A stretch of 64,000 nucleotides of DNA from Boesenbergia rotunda (taxonomy: Eukaryota > Streptophyta > Magnoliopsida > Zingiberales > Zingiberaceae), in contig JAGFNQ010000864.1 of the NCBI GenBank assembly GCA_024364735.1, positions 78,608 through 142,607 on the forward strand, read 5' to 3'. Positions 21,774 through 34,187 of this stretch are shown in pieces (position 1 is the stretch's first letter; every line of letters starts with the position of its first letter). A program made the position numbers and the translations under genes. Below the pieces are notes generated by a model, which saw only the letters and a program-made list of their open reading frames with translations, made no database searches and was not told the origin of the DNA.

Positions 21774-23426
21774 TTACCATGGACCCCAAAGGCTCCTAGA
21801 GCTCCCCCTTGAGCTCTTAGCCCAAGCCACCTCCCTAGGTGACTCAATCCATACTAGACCACACCGGTATGCCACCGGTGATTCTTGGCCTACAAATTGG
21901 ACCTTCTTAACCTTGGACACCTTGTCCTTGGTTAAGTCACTCTTTCTACCTTTGGATGACACCCACTTGCCATCCTTGAATATACCCTCCATTCCATGAT
22001 TATATGCCTTCCCAGCATATTTCTTTCCATCTACCTTGGAGGTCTTAGACTGGTATCCTAAGCACGATCTATCATAGTTGGGTTTTAAACTACCCAACAC
22101 CATGTCTAAGCCCTTAGATCCAATCGTGAATCTTTCTAGGGCCTTTTATAATGTATCAAGCCTTGCCCTTAAGGCTTGATTTTCCCTTTCCAAATTTCTA
22201 ACCTTTGGACCCATGTGTCCACCTTGGACATTCCTAGGCCTACCCTCCTTTCTAGGCACATTCCTCCCCCTTTTGGGATTAGTGCCATGATCCTTAGGTA
22301 CAAAGGTCCTAGGTTGATCATGATGCATGCTTTTCCTAGGGTTATGATCTACCTTATTAACCCTAGTCTTATCATTATATTTAAATCCGAAATTGTGCAC
22401 CATTAAGCAATTTTCATCAATCCTAGCATGCATGGATGAGTGATTAACATGATTTTTATCATGCATATAGAAATTTGAATTTAAATTAAATCTTGGCTTA
22501 AGGTTAGAAGTTACCTTCCTTACCTTTGGAGTCCCTCCTTGATGTGGGATTCTTCTCTTCTTTCTTTCTTCTTTCTCCCATCTCCTCAAGTGCCCAATTT
22601 TCTTTAGCTCACTTTTTTTTAGGCACTTGGTGTGGTAGTGCCCCATTTCTCCACATGTGAAACATCTAATCTCCTTTTTCTTTTCTTGAGCTCCTCCAAT
22701 CCTACAACCCACGTTAGATTTAAATCGAATGGACTCGGGTTTAGATTTTACCTCCTTCTTACCTTTTGGGCACTTATCCTTGTAGTGCCCCTTTTCGTTG
22801 CAACCAAAGCATGTGATGTGCTCCTTCGATTTAGCTTTGGTGGAGGTGGAGACTAGGTTGACTTCTTCAACCTTGGATGATGTAGATTCTTCTTCTTGAT
22901 CTGACATTGAATTGGGTCTCTCCTCCCCCTCAATCCTTGAGGTGGAGACCTCTTCCTCTTCTTCTCTTGAGGAGGTTAATGATCTTCCACTTAATTCCTC
23001 CTTCTCACTTGAAGAGGTTGACACTTCCTTTTCTTCTTCTTCTTCTTGACCACTTTGACTTTTCTCCTTGAGCTCTTGAGCATGTGTAGGACTTTCATGA
23101 TACTCTTTCACTTTACTCCATAATTCACATGCACTTTGATACTCCCCTACACCATTTAACACATTAGTAGTCAAAATATTGATTAATACATCTATTACCT
23201 TCTTATTTGCCCGAAATTGCTCTTGTTGCTCTTTGTCCCAATATCTAGGACGAAGCTTCTTCCCGTGCTTGTCCTTTGGAACTTCGAAGGGGTCTTCAAG
23301 CGCGATTCGGCATGCCCAATCCATTTCGAACCACGTCTCGATCCTCGCCCGCCAATAGTTGAAATCCTCGTGGTCGTAGGCAGGTGAAGTGTAGATGTCG
23401 TCCCCTAGCGGACCTTCTCCTTCCAT
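21774..23426 (-). pseudogene. TRG-1 gag, one in-frame stop
   Basis: The ATG at 23426 lies 55 bases after the PBS. The frame runs 426 codons to a TAA at 22146-22148 and then stays open in the same frame to 21774, so a single nonsense change divides a protein of about 550 residues. It has a capsid-like N-terminus (DHEDFNYWRARIETWFEMD; NVLNGVGEYQSACELWSKVKEYH), a long Glu/Ser-rich charged linker (about residues 115-200), the CCHC knuckles CFGCNEKGHYKDKC and CFTCGEMGHYHTKC, a basic Asn/His-rich region, and a short coiled coil (NLERENQALRARL). It would bind and package the element RNA. Upstream and downstream of the knuckles there is no pol. Confidence 0.85.
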
Positions 23427-23480
23427 TTTCCTCTAGCGTGTGCTCCCTCGGCGGTTAGTCCGATCAAGAGCGGTCTTTCA

Positions 23481-23492
23481 CTTTGATACCAA
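23481..23492 (-). other. Primer binding site of TRG-1
   Basis: TTGGTATCAAAG on the minus strand, one base from the LTR end. It resembles the Met-tRNA PBS but has AAAG where the others have AGAGC. Confidence 0.75.
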
Positions 23493-23493
23493 C

Positions 23494-24413
23494 AGTAGGA
23501 TCAATTTAGGCGTGCTAGAGGGGGGTGAATAGCGTTTCTTTGGCTTGTTCTTCCTACGTTGTTAGTATGCGCAGCGGAATATACAATAAAAATAATCAAA
23601 CAAATACAAACCAATGCCAACACGAGGATTTACTTGGTATCCACCCCGGACGGGTGACTAATCCAAGAATCTGTCGGTGGATCACTCCCCGGATAACCTC
23701 CGGCTAGCCCGCGTCACTCCTTGTGGGTGGAGAAACCTCGCCACAACACCTCGGACACTATCTGGGAACAAAAGACTACTAACACGCTTTACCGAAGCGA
23801 GTTTCGTCAAGAAACTCAACCACCACGAAGTCCTCTTTAAATAGAACTCGGGGTTGATTTCTCACTACAAGTCGACTGCAGTCGACTGGTGCCAGCCAAA
23901 TTCGACCGTTGACACTCCCAACGTTCGAATTTGCCAGCTCACCAGCCACCTACCAGTCGACTGCCCCCAGGGCAGTCGACTGGTCCCTAGCTGAATCCCT
24001 TCCCGAGTACATTCACACAGCACTCGACCCTCACAACTTGACTGACTCCTCCTCCGTAGCCTCGATTGTTGCCTTCGCGCCCTCTTCATCTTCGGCCCTA
24101 GTCCCTCGGATGCGTACGCAATCCTCCAGCTTCCCTCCATGCCACCCTTCACGTACGCCCCGAAGTCTGCGCCCATCAGTTCATCGTCCCTGCACTCCAT
24201 GGTCCCTCAGATGCGCACGCCAGCCTCCAGCTGGCCTCCATACCATCCTTCATCGTACTGAGGCCATCCAATCAGGTCCATATGCGTAACCTGTACAATC
24301 TGCACACTCAACATACGCATATCAAATACAAGGGTAAACCTAACTTAAACCTTTTGCCCAAACATCAAAACCCATGGTCACTACGGACCATCTTAGGGTC
24401 GATTGCTCCAACA
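23494..24413 (-). repeat. TRG-1 5' LTR (920 bp)
   Basis: Starts TGTTGGAGCAATCGACCC at 24413 on the minus strand. A weak TATA-like CTATTTAAAG lies at plus 23835-23844. It differs from the 3' LTR by scattered substitutions and by a shortened first palindrome (caagtcgactgcagtcgact at 23870-23890, where the other LTR has about ten more bases). Confidence 0.88.
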
Positions 24414-24910
24414 CTTAATAATTAGCAATGACCGCCATACTAGAGCATCTCATGTGACACATCAACCTTCTATAGATCTTGGGGTCCGAAAGTGATTTGT
24501 GGACTAGTAGCCAAACCAGAACTTGTTCCAATTTCATGAATTTCCAAGCGTCGAACTTGAGCTTTTCTGGCTCGGCTAGTATCCCCATAGGTGGGATCGT
24601 CAGAAATAATATTTACACCCCTTGGGCGGCATTACACCTATTCTCTTGATTTTCATCAATGGGAGGTGAATTATCAATTGGTTGATCGGCTGGAAGAGGT
24701 GCTTGATCGATCGTCGGAGCTTATTGAACCTATCCTCCAATCGGGGGTGATTATTCTGTTGGCCGCTCGGAGGGGCCTACTGTTGTGTATCTTGAGTCCG
24801 AGCGACCTATTTAGCTTGTTCTAGTGCCAACTGTCAGTAGTTATTGGTGTCGTGAGTATCGTTGCAATGGAAGGTGCAATAGGGTCTCCAATGATTGCCT
24901 CCTGCTTGAT
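24414..24910 (-). pseudogene. Gyp-A gag remnant, part 2
   Basis: This continues Gyp-A across the TRG-1 insertion: removing TRG-1 and one cttaa copy joins MAVIANY (this side) in frame, apart from a CAA-to-TAA stop, to VYHTFVDTGSS. Near 24855-24900 a gag zinc-site-like stretch (YCTFHCNDTHDTNNY) is visible on the minus strand. The remainder is peppered with stops. It is cut at 24911 by the start of the Cop-C LTR. Confidence 0.7.
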
Positions 24911-26375
24911 TGTGATAGATGTGTATACTAAAAGATTTGCTCTTTTATATAAGATCATCTTTGTTTTGAAAAGTGAATCACAACAACACTAGGTGTTTGT
25001 TTATATTAGTACATGCATAAAAGTCCTTTACTTGGCATTGTAGATAACATGGTGTGTGATGTCACACGGAAGATCATGTTATCAGTTCCTTGCCTAGTAT
25101 AAGCAAAGGCTCACAGCCAAGATGGAATTGGACAAACCATCGGGATGATTGTAGTGTAATTAGGTGTGGTTGGTCTTGACCATAGAATTACACTAGTGTA
25201 CTTCGAGTACATTGAGCAGGACCAAAACCAGAGGTTATCCAATTTGTACTGGCTTGATAATTAGATAGGACCTCAAATTTTATTATGGAGTACGACCCCT
25301 AAATCCTGATATAATAATGGGCACATATTATTAGTTATTATTTCTTTGATTTACCAATGGGTGAGATGTATTATGTTAGATCGATAGGCCTGATAAGTTG
25401 GGAGATAATATTAATTATATGGTGTGCCATTGATTATTGATGGAATCTGTGTCCTGGTGAGTCGGGAAGATGATGCCCCCTTGATAAGCTCAAAAGGTTC
25501 ATCATGTTAATCCCTGCAGGTGGATTTGATCCAACATGATGATAAGGTTGAGTGGTACTAATCAAGGATCCAGAAGTTGATTAATTTAATTTGTCAGTAA
25601 ATTAAATTAATTGATGGGCATTCGATATCTTAATCACGGGGGGATGGACAACTCATAATATGTAGAGCCCATACGAAAGTATGGGGTTTGGTGAGGAAGT
25701 TCAATTAAGATCCTTTAGTGGAATGGATCATAATTAATGGATTGGTTTTAGATCCATTAGTGGGCCAAGATCCAACTCCTCCTCTTAGTCCCTACCTTAT
25801 CCCTATATATAGCCCATGGGATCAAGAAACCAAGGCTTAATCAATTAATCACAACCCAAGGCTTCTCTCCTCTCCTCTCTCTCCCTTCTCTCTCCTAGGT
25901 CACGACAAAGGCAAGAAGAGAAGAGCCTCTCTTCTTCTTCTTTTCTTCTTACCTTCTCATCCACTTGGTGGCTAGCCTCTACTAGACAAAGGGAGAGATC
26001 TCCTCTCCCTTTTGTAGTGGGCGGCGAGAAGGGAGAAGGCGCCGGCGGCCGATGGGAGGTGGCGCAAGGGGCTATGGTGGCGGCGCCGCAAGCTTGGTGG
26101 AGGAGGAGCTCATGGCCGGATTTTGGTTGGAGAGGAGGTTGTTTCTCTCGTTCATCTTCTGCTTCAAGTTCCTCCCTAGGACATCCATGTGGCCAGTGAG
26201 GTTTTAGTGACTCTCGGTGGTCGGTAGCGCAAGGAATGGGGAGGAGTGGCCGGCGGTGGTGAACCCTCTTCTACGGTTTTGCTTGCCGTGAAGAAGGTGA
26301 TTAATTAGAGCCCTTGGTGATCTCAGTTCTTGGTAGCTCATCGCCCACACGACATCTGGGAGGGAAGGGACATAA
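24911..26375 (+). repeat. Cop-C 5' LTR, first segment
   Basis: Same family as the Cop-D and Cop-E LTRs. TATATATA at 25804-25811, followed by a pyrimidine-rich leader (about 25862-25960). The segment stops at the cataa target duplication (26371-26375), where Cop-D was inserted. Short reading frames here are LTR sequence. Confidence 0.82.
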
Positions 26376-28410
26376 TGTTAGGATGTATAATAAAAGTCTT
26401 ACTTTTGGTTAGAATACATTTACATTTTAAAGAGGATCACAAAATCACACAGTGCATATTTATATTAGTATATGCACAAAATGTCTCATACTTGGCATTG
26501 TAGATTACATGGTGCATGGTGTCGCACAGAAGATCATGTTATCAAGTTCCTTGCAGAAGTATAATAAAAGAGGCTCACAACCGAGATGGAGTTGGGCAAA
26601 CCATCGGGATGGTTATAGTGTAATTAAGTGTGGTTTGTCTTAACCATAGAATTACACTAGTGCAGTTTGTGTGCATTGAGTAGGACCAAAAGAGAGTTCA
26701 TCCAATTTTGTACTGACTTAATAAATTGAATTAGACCTCAGATTTATATTATGGAGTACGATCTCTTAATCCCGAAATAATAATGGGCACATATAATTAA
26801 TTATTATTTCTTTGACTTACCAATGGGCGAGATTTATTTTGTTAAATCGATAGGCCTAGTAAATTGGGAAATAATATTAATTATATGGTGTGTCGTTGAT
26901 TATTGAGGAATTCGTGTCTTGGTGAGTCAAGATGATGATGCCCCCTTGGTGAGCTCAAAAGGATCGTCATGTCAAATCTTGCAAGTGGACTATGGTCCGA
27001 CATGATGAGAAGGTTAAGTGGTACTAATCAAGAATCAAGAGGATAATTAATTTAATTGTCAATAAATTAAATTAATTATCGGGCATTCGATATCTTAAAC
27101 ACGGGGAGATGGATGACTCATAATAGGTGGAGCCCATATGAAAATATGAGGGTTGGTGAGGAAGTTCAATGAGATCCTTTAGTGGAATGGATTTCCATTA
27201 ATGGATCGGGTTTGAATCCATTAGCGGGCCAAGAACCAACTCCTCCTCATAGTCCCTACCTTAGCCCTATAAATACCCCATAGGAGTCATGATACAAGGC
27301 TATTTGATCATCCAATTCATTCATACAAAAGCCTAAGAAGCCTCTTCCTCTCACCCTCACAACTCTCTCTCCTAAGGTATTGGGTGCACCGGATCAAAGG
27401 GAACAAGGGAAGAAGTATTTCTTCTCCTCTCCATTGGGCGTAGAACCTGATCGAAGGGAGCATCACCAGGTGGTGTTCAGCAAGAGAGAACGGCTGTGGA
27501 GGATCGCCGGCGATGACTTCATCAAGAAGGTTGCGGGGCCAACGATAGGAGGAATGAAGAAGGAAGGAGAGGTGTTTTCATCCCTCTTCTCTTCATCCTT
27601 TCCTCTCCACCTCAAGCACAGCTTTCTTCCTCCTCGCTGTGCACAAGATGGGCGTGGGGAGGAGCCACCGGCGGCTGGTAAGAAGAAGTAGTTTTTTCTT
27701 CCCTTGACCAGCAGCAAAGAAGGAGAGGATAGGTGAGGTTTCGGTTAGGATTTAGTGGGAAGGAGAGCTTTGTTTCTCTTCTTTACCTTCATCATTATCT
27801 TCCTCCTTGGTCTACTTGGTGGACGGTGCAAGGGTGAAGAAGAACCTTCTTCCTTGAAGGTCGCCGGTGCCCGAAACCCTAGGTTAGGGTTTTGAGGTTA
27901 GCGTAAAGTAAGGAAGGAGATTGGAGGATTAATTGGAGGCCTTGTGACTCATTGTCTTGGTAGCTCGTCTCCCACACGACGTCCAGGAGGGGAGGGTCAT
28001 AAGGTAGAAGACTGCGAGGTAAACGGCGAAGCATAACTCTCCCGAGCTCCGTTTTACTTGTGCTATGTTATTGCTTTGATTGTATTTGTCATTGCATGTT
28101 GATTAATTAATTTCCATGAATTAATTATTAGTTAATTAATATGTCAATTAATTAATGTCATGGACCCCGAAGATAAACACAAAAACAGGCGATCCATTTG
28201 TCATCTTTTCCGTGGTTAATTAATCTGGAAAGTTATAAGGCCTTAACCTTGGTTTTGCCTAAGTTGTGACTTGGATTAATTAACATGACGACGAGACGGT
28301 TGTTTGGGAGACGGGTCTCTATTCGGATTAAATTTTAATCCGTAGACATAGAGAGGTCTCTCAGGTTCGACCCCGTGGTTGCTTGTGAAACCACCAAGTT
28401 ATACCCAACA
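26376..28410 (+). repeat. Cop-D 5' LTR (2035 bp)
   Basis: TGTTAGGATGTATAATAAAAG to ATACCCAACA. TATAAATA at 27268-27275, then a pyrimidine-rich leader near 27340-27372. The frames at 27380-27717 are LTR leader sequence without a domain. Confidence 0.88.
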
Positions 28411-28412
28411 AT

Positions 28413-28424
28413 TGGTATCAGAGC
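28413..28424 (+). other. Primer binding site of Cop-D
   Basis: TGGTATCAGAGC two bases after the 5' LTR; initiator Met-tRNA type. About 1.05 kb of non-coding leader (28425-29478) follows, with no open frame of note. Confidence 0.9.
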
Positions 28425-29478
28425 GAGGTTTCTGGTCTTGTGTTATTAGGATTCGGTTATTTTTCTGCACATTGTCATGTACATTATTTTTGCTGGATAA
28501 TTTTTGGATGTGCATAGGCTAACTTTTTGTTGCATGCACTAGATTCCAACTATTATGACAATTATGGTTATTATATGCGATTGATTATGTGATGTGAAAT
28601 TAATTGAATCCTCAGGGTTGACGAGGCTAGATAAGTTTTTTGATTTTTGTAATTAAATATGACACTTGTTTAGCCAAGCTTTTATTTACTTTTAATCTAG
28701 ACTACATGTACACTCCTTTGTGGAGTATAGGATCAATGGATGTAAATAAAGTAAGCTAGTCATCTCGGCACAGGACTCCTTCATGGTGGCTTGTGCATGG
28801 AAAGGATGGAGTGGACGAGGTGGCGACACGATTGGAGGCGCATTGGAGACCAAGGCCATAATAGTTGGAAAAATCTAGGATTTTTCCATTATCTATTATA
28901 TTGGTTTGTGTGCTTGTCGTGTGTGTGTGCATGTGAAAAACCTCAATGTAAATAACAAAGTGGGAGAGGGACCCTAAGGGTCCCGTGACCTCTATTACAA
29001 TCTGATAAGTGATGTGAGCAAGTCTGCGCGTCGGCTCTGAGTGCCTTCCTCCCTATCGAATGGGCTTGTTCTGCGGATCACTAGGTCAGAAAAGACTATA
29101 GAAAATTATTGAAGAGCATGAGTATTTCTCCATCGGATGACACATAATCGGAAATAATTTTTCTTAGTGTCGCGTAATGGTAAACACTTAGATACAAATA
29201 ATAGTATCCTCCCCATCGGAGTCACTACTATTATTTGTAGGGTCGAAGAGGAACAACTATTAATTTTACTTGTCAGAAAGTTAGGATGACAAGATAGTAA
29301 AATTAATGGATAAAACCTCCTCTAACAATTGTAGAATTCGTATACATCCACACCATCGTGGCATGCGAAATTCTTGGTGTTTTGAGGTGTTGGTTGTTTT
29401 TGGAAATTAATTGTTTTGAGGTGTCAATTTATTTTCAAAAACTAAAGTGTGTGATTATTGTGATTCTCAGGTATTTTA

Positions 29479-31540
29479 AATGAATCTAGACCCACTTGTT
29501 TTGATTGAAAGAGAGAATCAAATTAATGCCCATAATAACAATATGAATTGGGAATTAAATATGGACTTTGTCTCTACTACCGAGGAACCTAAATGTGATC
29601 TTGATGAGTTCTGTGTTGGAGGTGAATATCACGAAAACTTTTTCGGATAAGACTTAAGAGAAAATACGCAGCGGAATTAAAAACAAACACGAGGAACACA
29701 AGTATTTTTTTACTTGGTTCGGAGTCGCGGTCGGCTCCTACTCCAAGGTCCACGGTCCTTGACCATTTACTGCGGGCAATTGTATAATAGCGCAAAGATT
29801 TACAGAATTTTGATACAATAGTAGTGCAGTAAATAAACGAGTACACTTTTCGTTACCGACGCCCTATGTGGATCGCACTTCGGAGCAGATGGTCGTCGTC
29901 GACACTGGAATGTCGAGATCAGAGTTTGTCGGAGCAGAGCGCTTGAACGAAAAGCGTAGAGGCGTTGGAAAGTTGTGTTGTTGAAGCCTAGGGGTCAAGC
30001 CCCTTTTATAGTGCTCCTGGGGGCGCCTGACACGTGCCTTCAGATCGGAGAAACCTCATCCGCAGCTCGGTCAGCGCTTATCCCTTCAGAATCGGCCTCG
30101 GAGCTGACTGGGGTGCCCGAGACCTCCCGGGCGCCCAGCTTGACTTGGTCCGCTGGCTTCGTGGCTGATTTTGCTTCGACTCCTCTTTGGCTTTGACATT
30201 GGGCGCCCGAGACCTCCCGGGCACCTAGCCCAGTGTTGTTTCGAAGCGATTCTTGCTTTCTGCTTGTTTGGCTTTGACCTTGGGCGCCCGGGACCTCCCG
30301 GGCGCCTAGCCTAGCTACCAGCCCCTCTCCTTTGGGGCGTTCTGAGCTGCAGAAACACACTCCTTCGGTCCCTGCATCCAAGGTTAGTTCCAAAACAAAC
30401 AAGGCAAGAATATTAGTCCATTTTTACAGTCGTAGCTGTCTTGGTTCTGACTTCGGGTCTCCCAAATGGAACCCTAGGTCGAACCGACGCCTACTGTTCC
30501 CTCGACGGGGAACGTGTCCTCACCTACTCCTCTCAGGAGAGTTTACCTTTTGCCAACTGACTCCTCCGGTTGGACTTTTGCCTGATCAACCTGACCAGGT
30601 CTTTGTGCCCAGTCCTCGACCAGGACTTCGTGCCCACCTTCCAAGCAGGTCTTCGGTGCCCAGCCCTTTGCCAGGACTTCGTGCCCAGTCCTCGACCTGG
30701 ACTTCGTGCCCACCTTCCGAGCAGGTCTTCGGTGCCCAACCCCTTGCCAGGACTTCGTGCCCAGTCCTCGACCAAGACTTCGTGCCTAGTGTACCTAGGA
30801 ATTCTTTCCTGCACACTTGAGTAACTTTATTAGATCACAATAATACTTAACATTGAATCCTTTGCCAATATCAAAACAAGATTCGATATGGTGCTTCCTG
30901 CTCCAACATTCTGTGCCGAAAAGCCTAGCGAGATTAATACTGAAGAGGAGTTTGAATATTTTAGGAAATGGTTAAAATTAGATGAGATGATTGAGTGTCA
31001 TCAAAATCAGGCTTCTTCCATTACCAGTGATAAAACATCCAAACTCGACGAACTCTTCGAGCAAAGTAATCAAGCCGCTAGGCAGGAGGTAATGAAGAAC
31101 ATAACAACAACCATCCTAGTTGAGGGTATGCCCGTAAAGGAACATGCCCTCAAAATGATGGCATGGCTGAAAGAGATGGAAATCCTTAGAGCACGGATCG
31201 ATGGGGAAACCCAGGTGGATCTCATCCTGCAATCTCTACCATAGAGTTTTGAGAAGTTTCACCTAAGCTACAATATGGACAAGCGTTCATATTCGTGGTC
31301 AAAACTTGAGGCGGTAGAGGCAGTTTCTCTTTCACAGAATTTCATTGCTCAAGAGGTTTCTACTTCTAAACCGAAAGGAAAGAAGAAGAAGAAACATGCT
31401 AGAGCAAAGAAAGTAGCAGGATTACAGGGACCTCAGGGATGCATAAAGAAACCGAAAGGCAAGTGTTTTGTGTTCAAGCAGTCAGGACATTGGATGGCGG
31501 ACTGTCCCCGTCGTCAGGGTAATAATTCAGGTATATTTTT
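29479..31540 (+). pseudogene. Cop-D gag, interrupted by Lt-solo
   Basis: The ATG at 29479 opens a capsid frame that is cut after 29613 by Lt-solo. The frame resumes at 30914 in the same phase once the LTR and one ttctg copy are removed. The second part has the family capsid core (HALKMMAWLKEMEILRARID, TQVDLILQSLP). A TAG at 31242-31244 interrupts it and the frame continues in the same phase (KPKGKKKKKHARAKK). The zinc knuckle near 31464-31510 reads CFVFKQSGHWMADC: the second Cys has become Phe, so the CCHC site is lost. The short N-terminal part is diverged from Cop-C and Cop-E (MNLDPLVLIERENQ). Confidence 0.82.
29614..30908 (-). mobile_element. Lt-solo: solo LTR (1295 bp) of the Lt family
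   Basis: On the minus strand it starts TGTTGGAGCAGGAAGC at 30908 and ends ATATTCACCTCCAACA at 29614, with an 8-bp perfect terminal inverted repeat (TGTTGGAG/CTCCAACA). A perfect 5-bp target duplication ttctg flanks it (29609-29613 and 30909-30913). TATAAAAG at plus 30003-30010. It carries GGCGCCCG/CGGGCGCC inverted repeats (about 30105-30310) and a minisatellite (30590-30790). No interior or second LTR is present, so it arose by LTR-LTR recombination. The frames at 30040-30824 are LTR sequence. Confidence 0.93.
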
Positions 31541-34187
31541 TTCTTTTGTCATTGTAACATGTTTAGCGGAGATATCTACCAGTACCTGGTGTGTAGACAC
31601 AGATGCCACTAATCATGTATGCATTTTTGTGCAGGGGTTCCAGGAAACCCGACGGCTAACTGAGGAGGATATTGCTAACTACATGGATAGGCTATGGAGA
31701 AGACTTTTAGTATTGGGTGTTTATTTGTTCATTTATGTCTTTAGCATAGGATGACATAGTTTTGGTTTTATAGAGATTATCTTTATGTACTTAATTTTTA
31801 GAAAGAACCTTTGTTCAGTTTCTGGAATAAGATATTCTATTGCTTTTATTCGTTAAAAGTGGAATAGAAGGATTATCTGTTAAAGTGCATAGATAGGCAA
31901 TTAGCTTAAAAAACCAAAAGCTCCCATGATGCAATTAGATAGCTTATCATCTAACCGAAGTAAGACAAAGGTTTCTTCCAAGAAGAACAAAACATATATT
32001 TTGGCTCTAAGGCTTGATCTTATTAACCTTTAGTGCGATTCAAAGGTTGATAGTCAATGAGCCATTAGGTTCATTAGTGGTGGAAGACTTATCTTTCTTA
32101 AAATCTTTGAATCCTACTTGGATGGTTAAAAAGACCAAGAGGCTTTTTCTAAGCCTAGGGGCATAAAGTCAAAGATATGTAGGAATTGGTTCAAGTCGAT
32201 AAGTATAAGTCCTTAGTCTATCTAGAATAGAGGTATCCTTAAAGACTTTTTTATTTTGTAAACAATTATTCAAGAGTCAAAGTACATTTACTTGATGTAC
32301 CGCAAGACTAATTCCTTTGATGAGATCAAAGAATTTAAAGTCTGATGCAGAGATACATCAGAGTAAAAGCATGGCGACATTGCGATTAGATCGTAGTGGC
32401 AAATACCTCTAGGGATAGTTGTAAGGCTTACTTATCAGTAATTGGGATTTGATCCCAACTCACTGCACCTGGAGTGCCGCACCAGAACGGTGCAACACGT
32501 GGAAGGAAGAAGGTCTCTTAAGGTAATGGTTAGGAAGATGATAAGCAACTCTGAGATTAGCCAGATTTGTTCAAGGAGATATGCCCTGGATACGACGGTG
32601 TATATGCTTGATACTATCTAAGTCAGTAGTCTCTTAAAACCATAGAAATGTAGACTAAGCGAAAGCTAAGTCTAAGGCATGTTTAGATTATGGGTAGTTC
32701 AGCACATGTGCTGAAGAGAGACACTGATAAGTTGGAATCTAGTGCATAGGTTCGTAGGATATCCTAAAGGAACAAAAAGTGATTTAGTAGTCCTAAGGAT
32801 CAGAGGATATTCATTGGTGCGAATGACTGATTCTTAGGGAAAGGATTGTGAAATAAACCACAAACTCATGAATAAAGTTGCTCTGAGTAAATTAAATAAG
32901 AGGATATTCTGATCTTAGTACCAACTGTACAAGAAGAAATACCACAGGGCACTGCACCTCGTGTCATAGAAGATACACAAGGGGTACCTTATCATAGTGG
33001 GAGGGTTGTTAGTCAACCTAAAGGTTTCGTGTTCTTGGAGAGGCTATGGACTGGCTCCTTGGTGAACATGGACCGGATCCCTAGACCTATGACAAGGTAC
33101 ATCCGGTTTGATGAGAAAAATCCAGCCATGTGGATGTTTTCAAAGGACGGATAAGATTTTGTATGTAGGTAATGTGACAAATATGTGGTGGTATTCTTGT
33201 ACTATACGTAGATAATCTTTTGTTTGGCAACAATGACGGAATATTATCAGACATAAGGGTATGGTTGTCCAAATAATTATGAAGGACTTGGGAATAGTAA
33301 GACACATCCTTGGGGATCAAAGATCTAAGGGATCTCCAGATAAGGATGATGCGCTTATCCCAAGATTCATACTTGACACTGTCCTATCTTGTTTTAGCAT
33401 GGATACCTCCAAGAAAAGTTTGGTACTTTTCAGTTTTGGGGCTACTCTATCTAAAGAGATATGTTTAGATTATCAAAGGAGATAGAGCAGGTAATGGTGG
33501 TTCCTTTAGCATCGGCTATAGGAAGCCTCGTGTATGCTAAAAACAAGACCGAATATCTGTTGTGCCTTAGGCATAGTTGACAGATGTCGGAGTAACCCAG
33601 GTCAAGGAAATTGAACTGTGGTAAAAAGCATATATTAGTGCCTGAGAAGGACTAAGGATTATATGCTAGTTTACCAGAAAGATCAATATCCTATGGGTTA
33701 TATGGATACAGAATTCCAATCAAGATAGGGGCAAATATAAGTATTCCTTAGGGTTTTGTGTTTACTTTTAGGAGGTAGAACCATAGTATGGGAGAGTGTC
33801 GCATAGTGACTGCGTGATGGACTCTACCATAGAAACTGGATAATTGGCAATCTCTTAGATAGCCAATAAAGTTACATGGTTCAGGAACCTCAAGTTGGAC
33901 TTCGATGTGATTCCTGGTTTGCTCAGAACTGTCATATTTTGTTGTGATTAAAATGGTGCAGTTGCAAACTCGAAGAACTCACGAGTCCATAAGGCAAGTA
34001 AACACATAGAGCGCAAGTACCACCCTGGTAAGGAATAGCTGTTATTGCCTAGATTACATCGGAGAATGACCTAGGGGATCTTATCACTAAGGCCTTGGTA
34101 GCGAGAGCTTTTAGGCATGTGAAGGATCTAGGGGTCAGATGTATGACATTTTGAAAACAGCAAAGTCTTTCAGTATAAGTGGAAGAT
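31541..34187 (+). pseudogene. Cop-D protease-integrase-RT-RNase H, heavily decayed
   Basis: The protease start reads WCVDTDATNHVC: the active-site D-T-G has become D-T-D. After about 31690 the frame is lost, but copia blocks can be followed by similarity to Cop-E: integrase zinc region near 31990-32120, core near 32330-32530, the CCR-like KSDL-rich end near 32880-33010, RT start near 33040-33130, the Asp box region near 33195-33225 (ttgtactatacgtagataat, no intact YVDD), and RNase H near 33720-34060 (gcatagtgactgcg; acacatagagcgcaagtac). The polypurine tract agtggaagat lies at 34178-34187. Only scattered short frames survive. Confidence 0.75.

Larger units (their letters stand above)
18641..24413 (-). 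mobile_element. TRG-1: complete non-autonomous LTR retrotransposon encoding only Gag (TR-GAG type)
   Basis: Two direct-repeat LTRs (18641-19568 and 23494-24413) flank a 3.9-kb interior. The element is bracketed by the target duplication cttaa (18636-18640 and 24414-24418). A PBS follows the 5' LTR and a polypurine tract precedes the 3' LTR, both on the minus strand. The interior holds one long gag frame with two CCHC knuckles. From 21760 down to 19569 it has no pol, only non-coding DNA with a hairpin array. TR-GAG elements depend on other elements for RT and integrase. The insertion splits the Gyp-A protease region. Confidence 0.88.
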
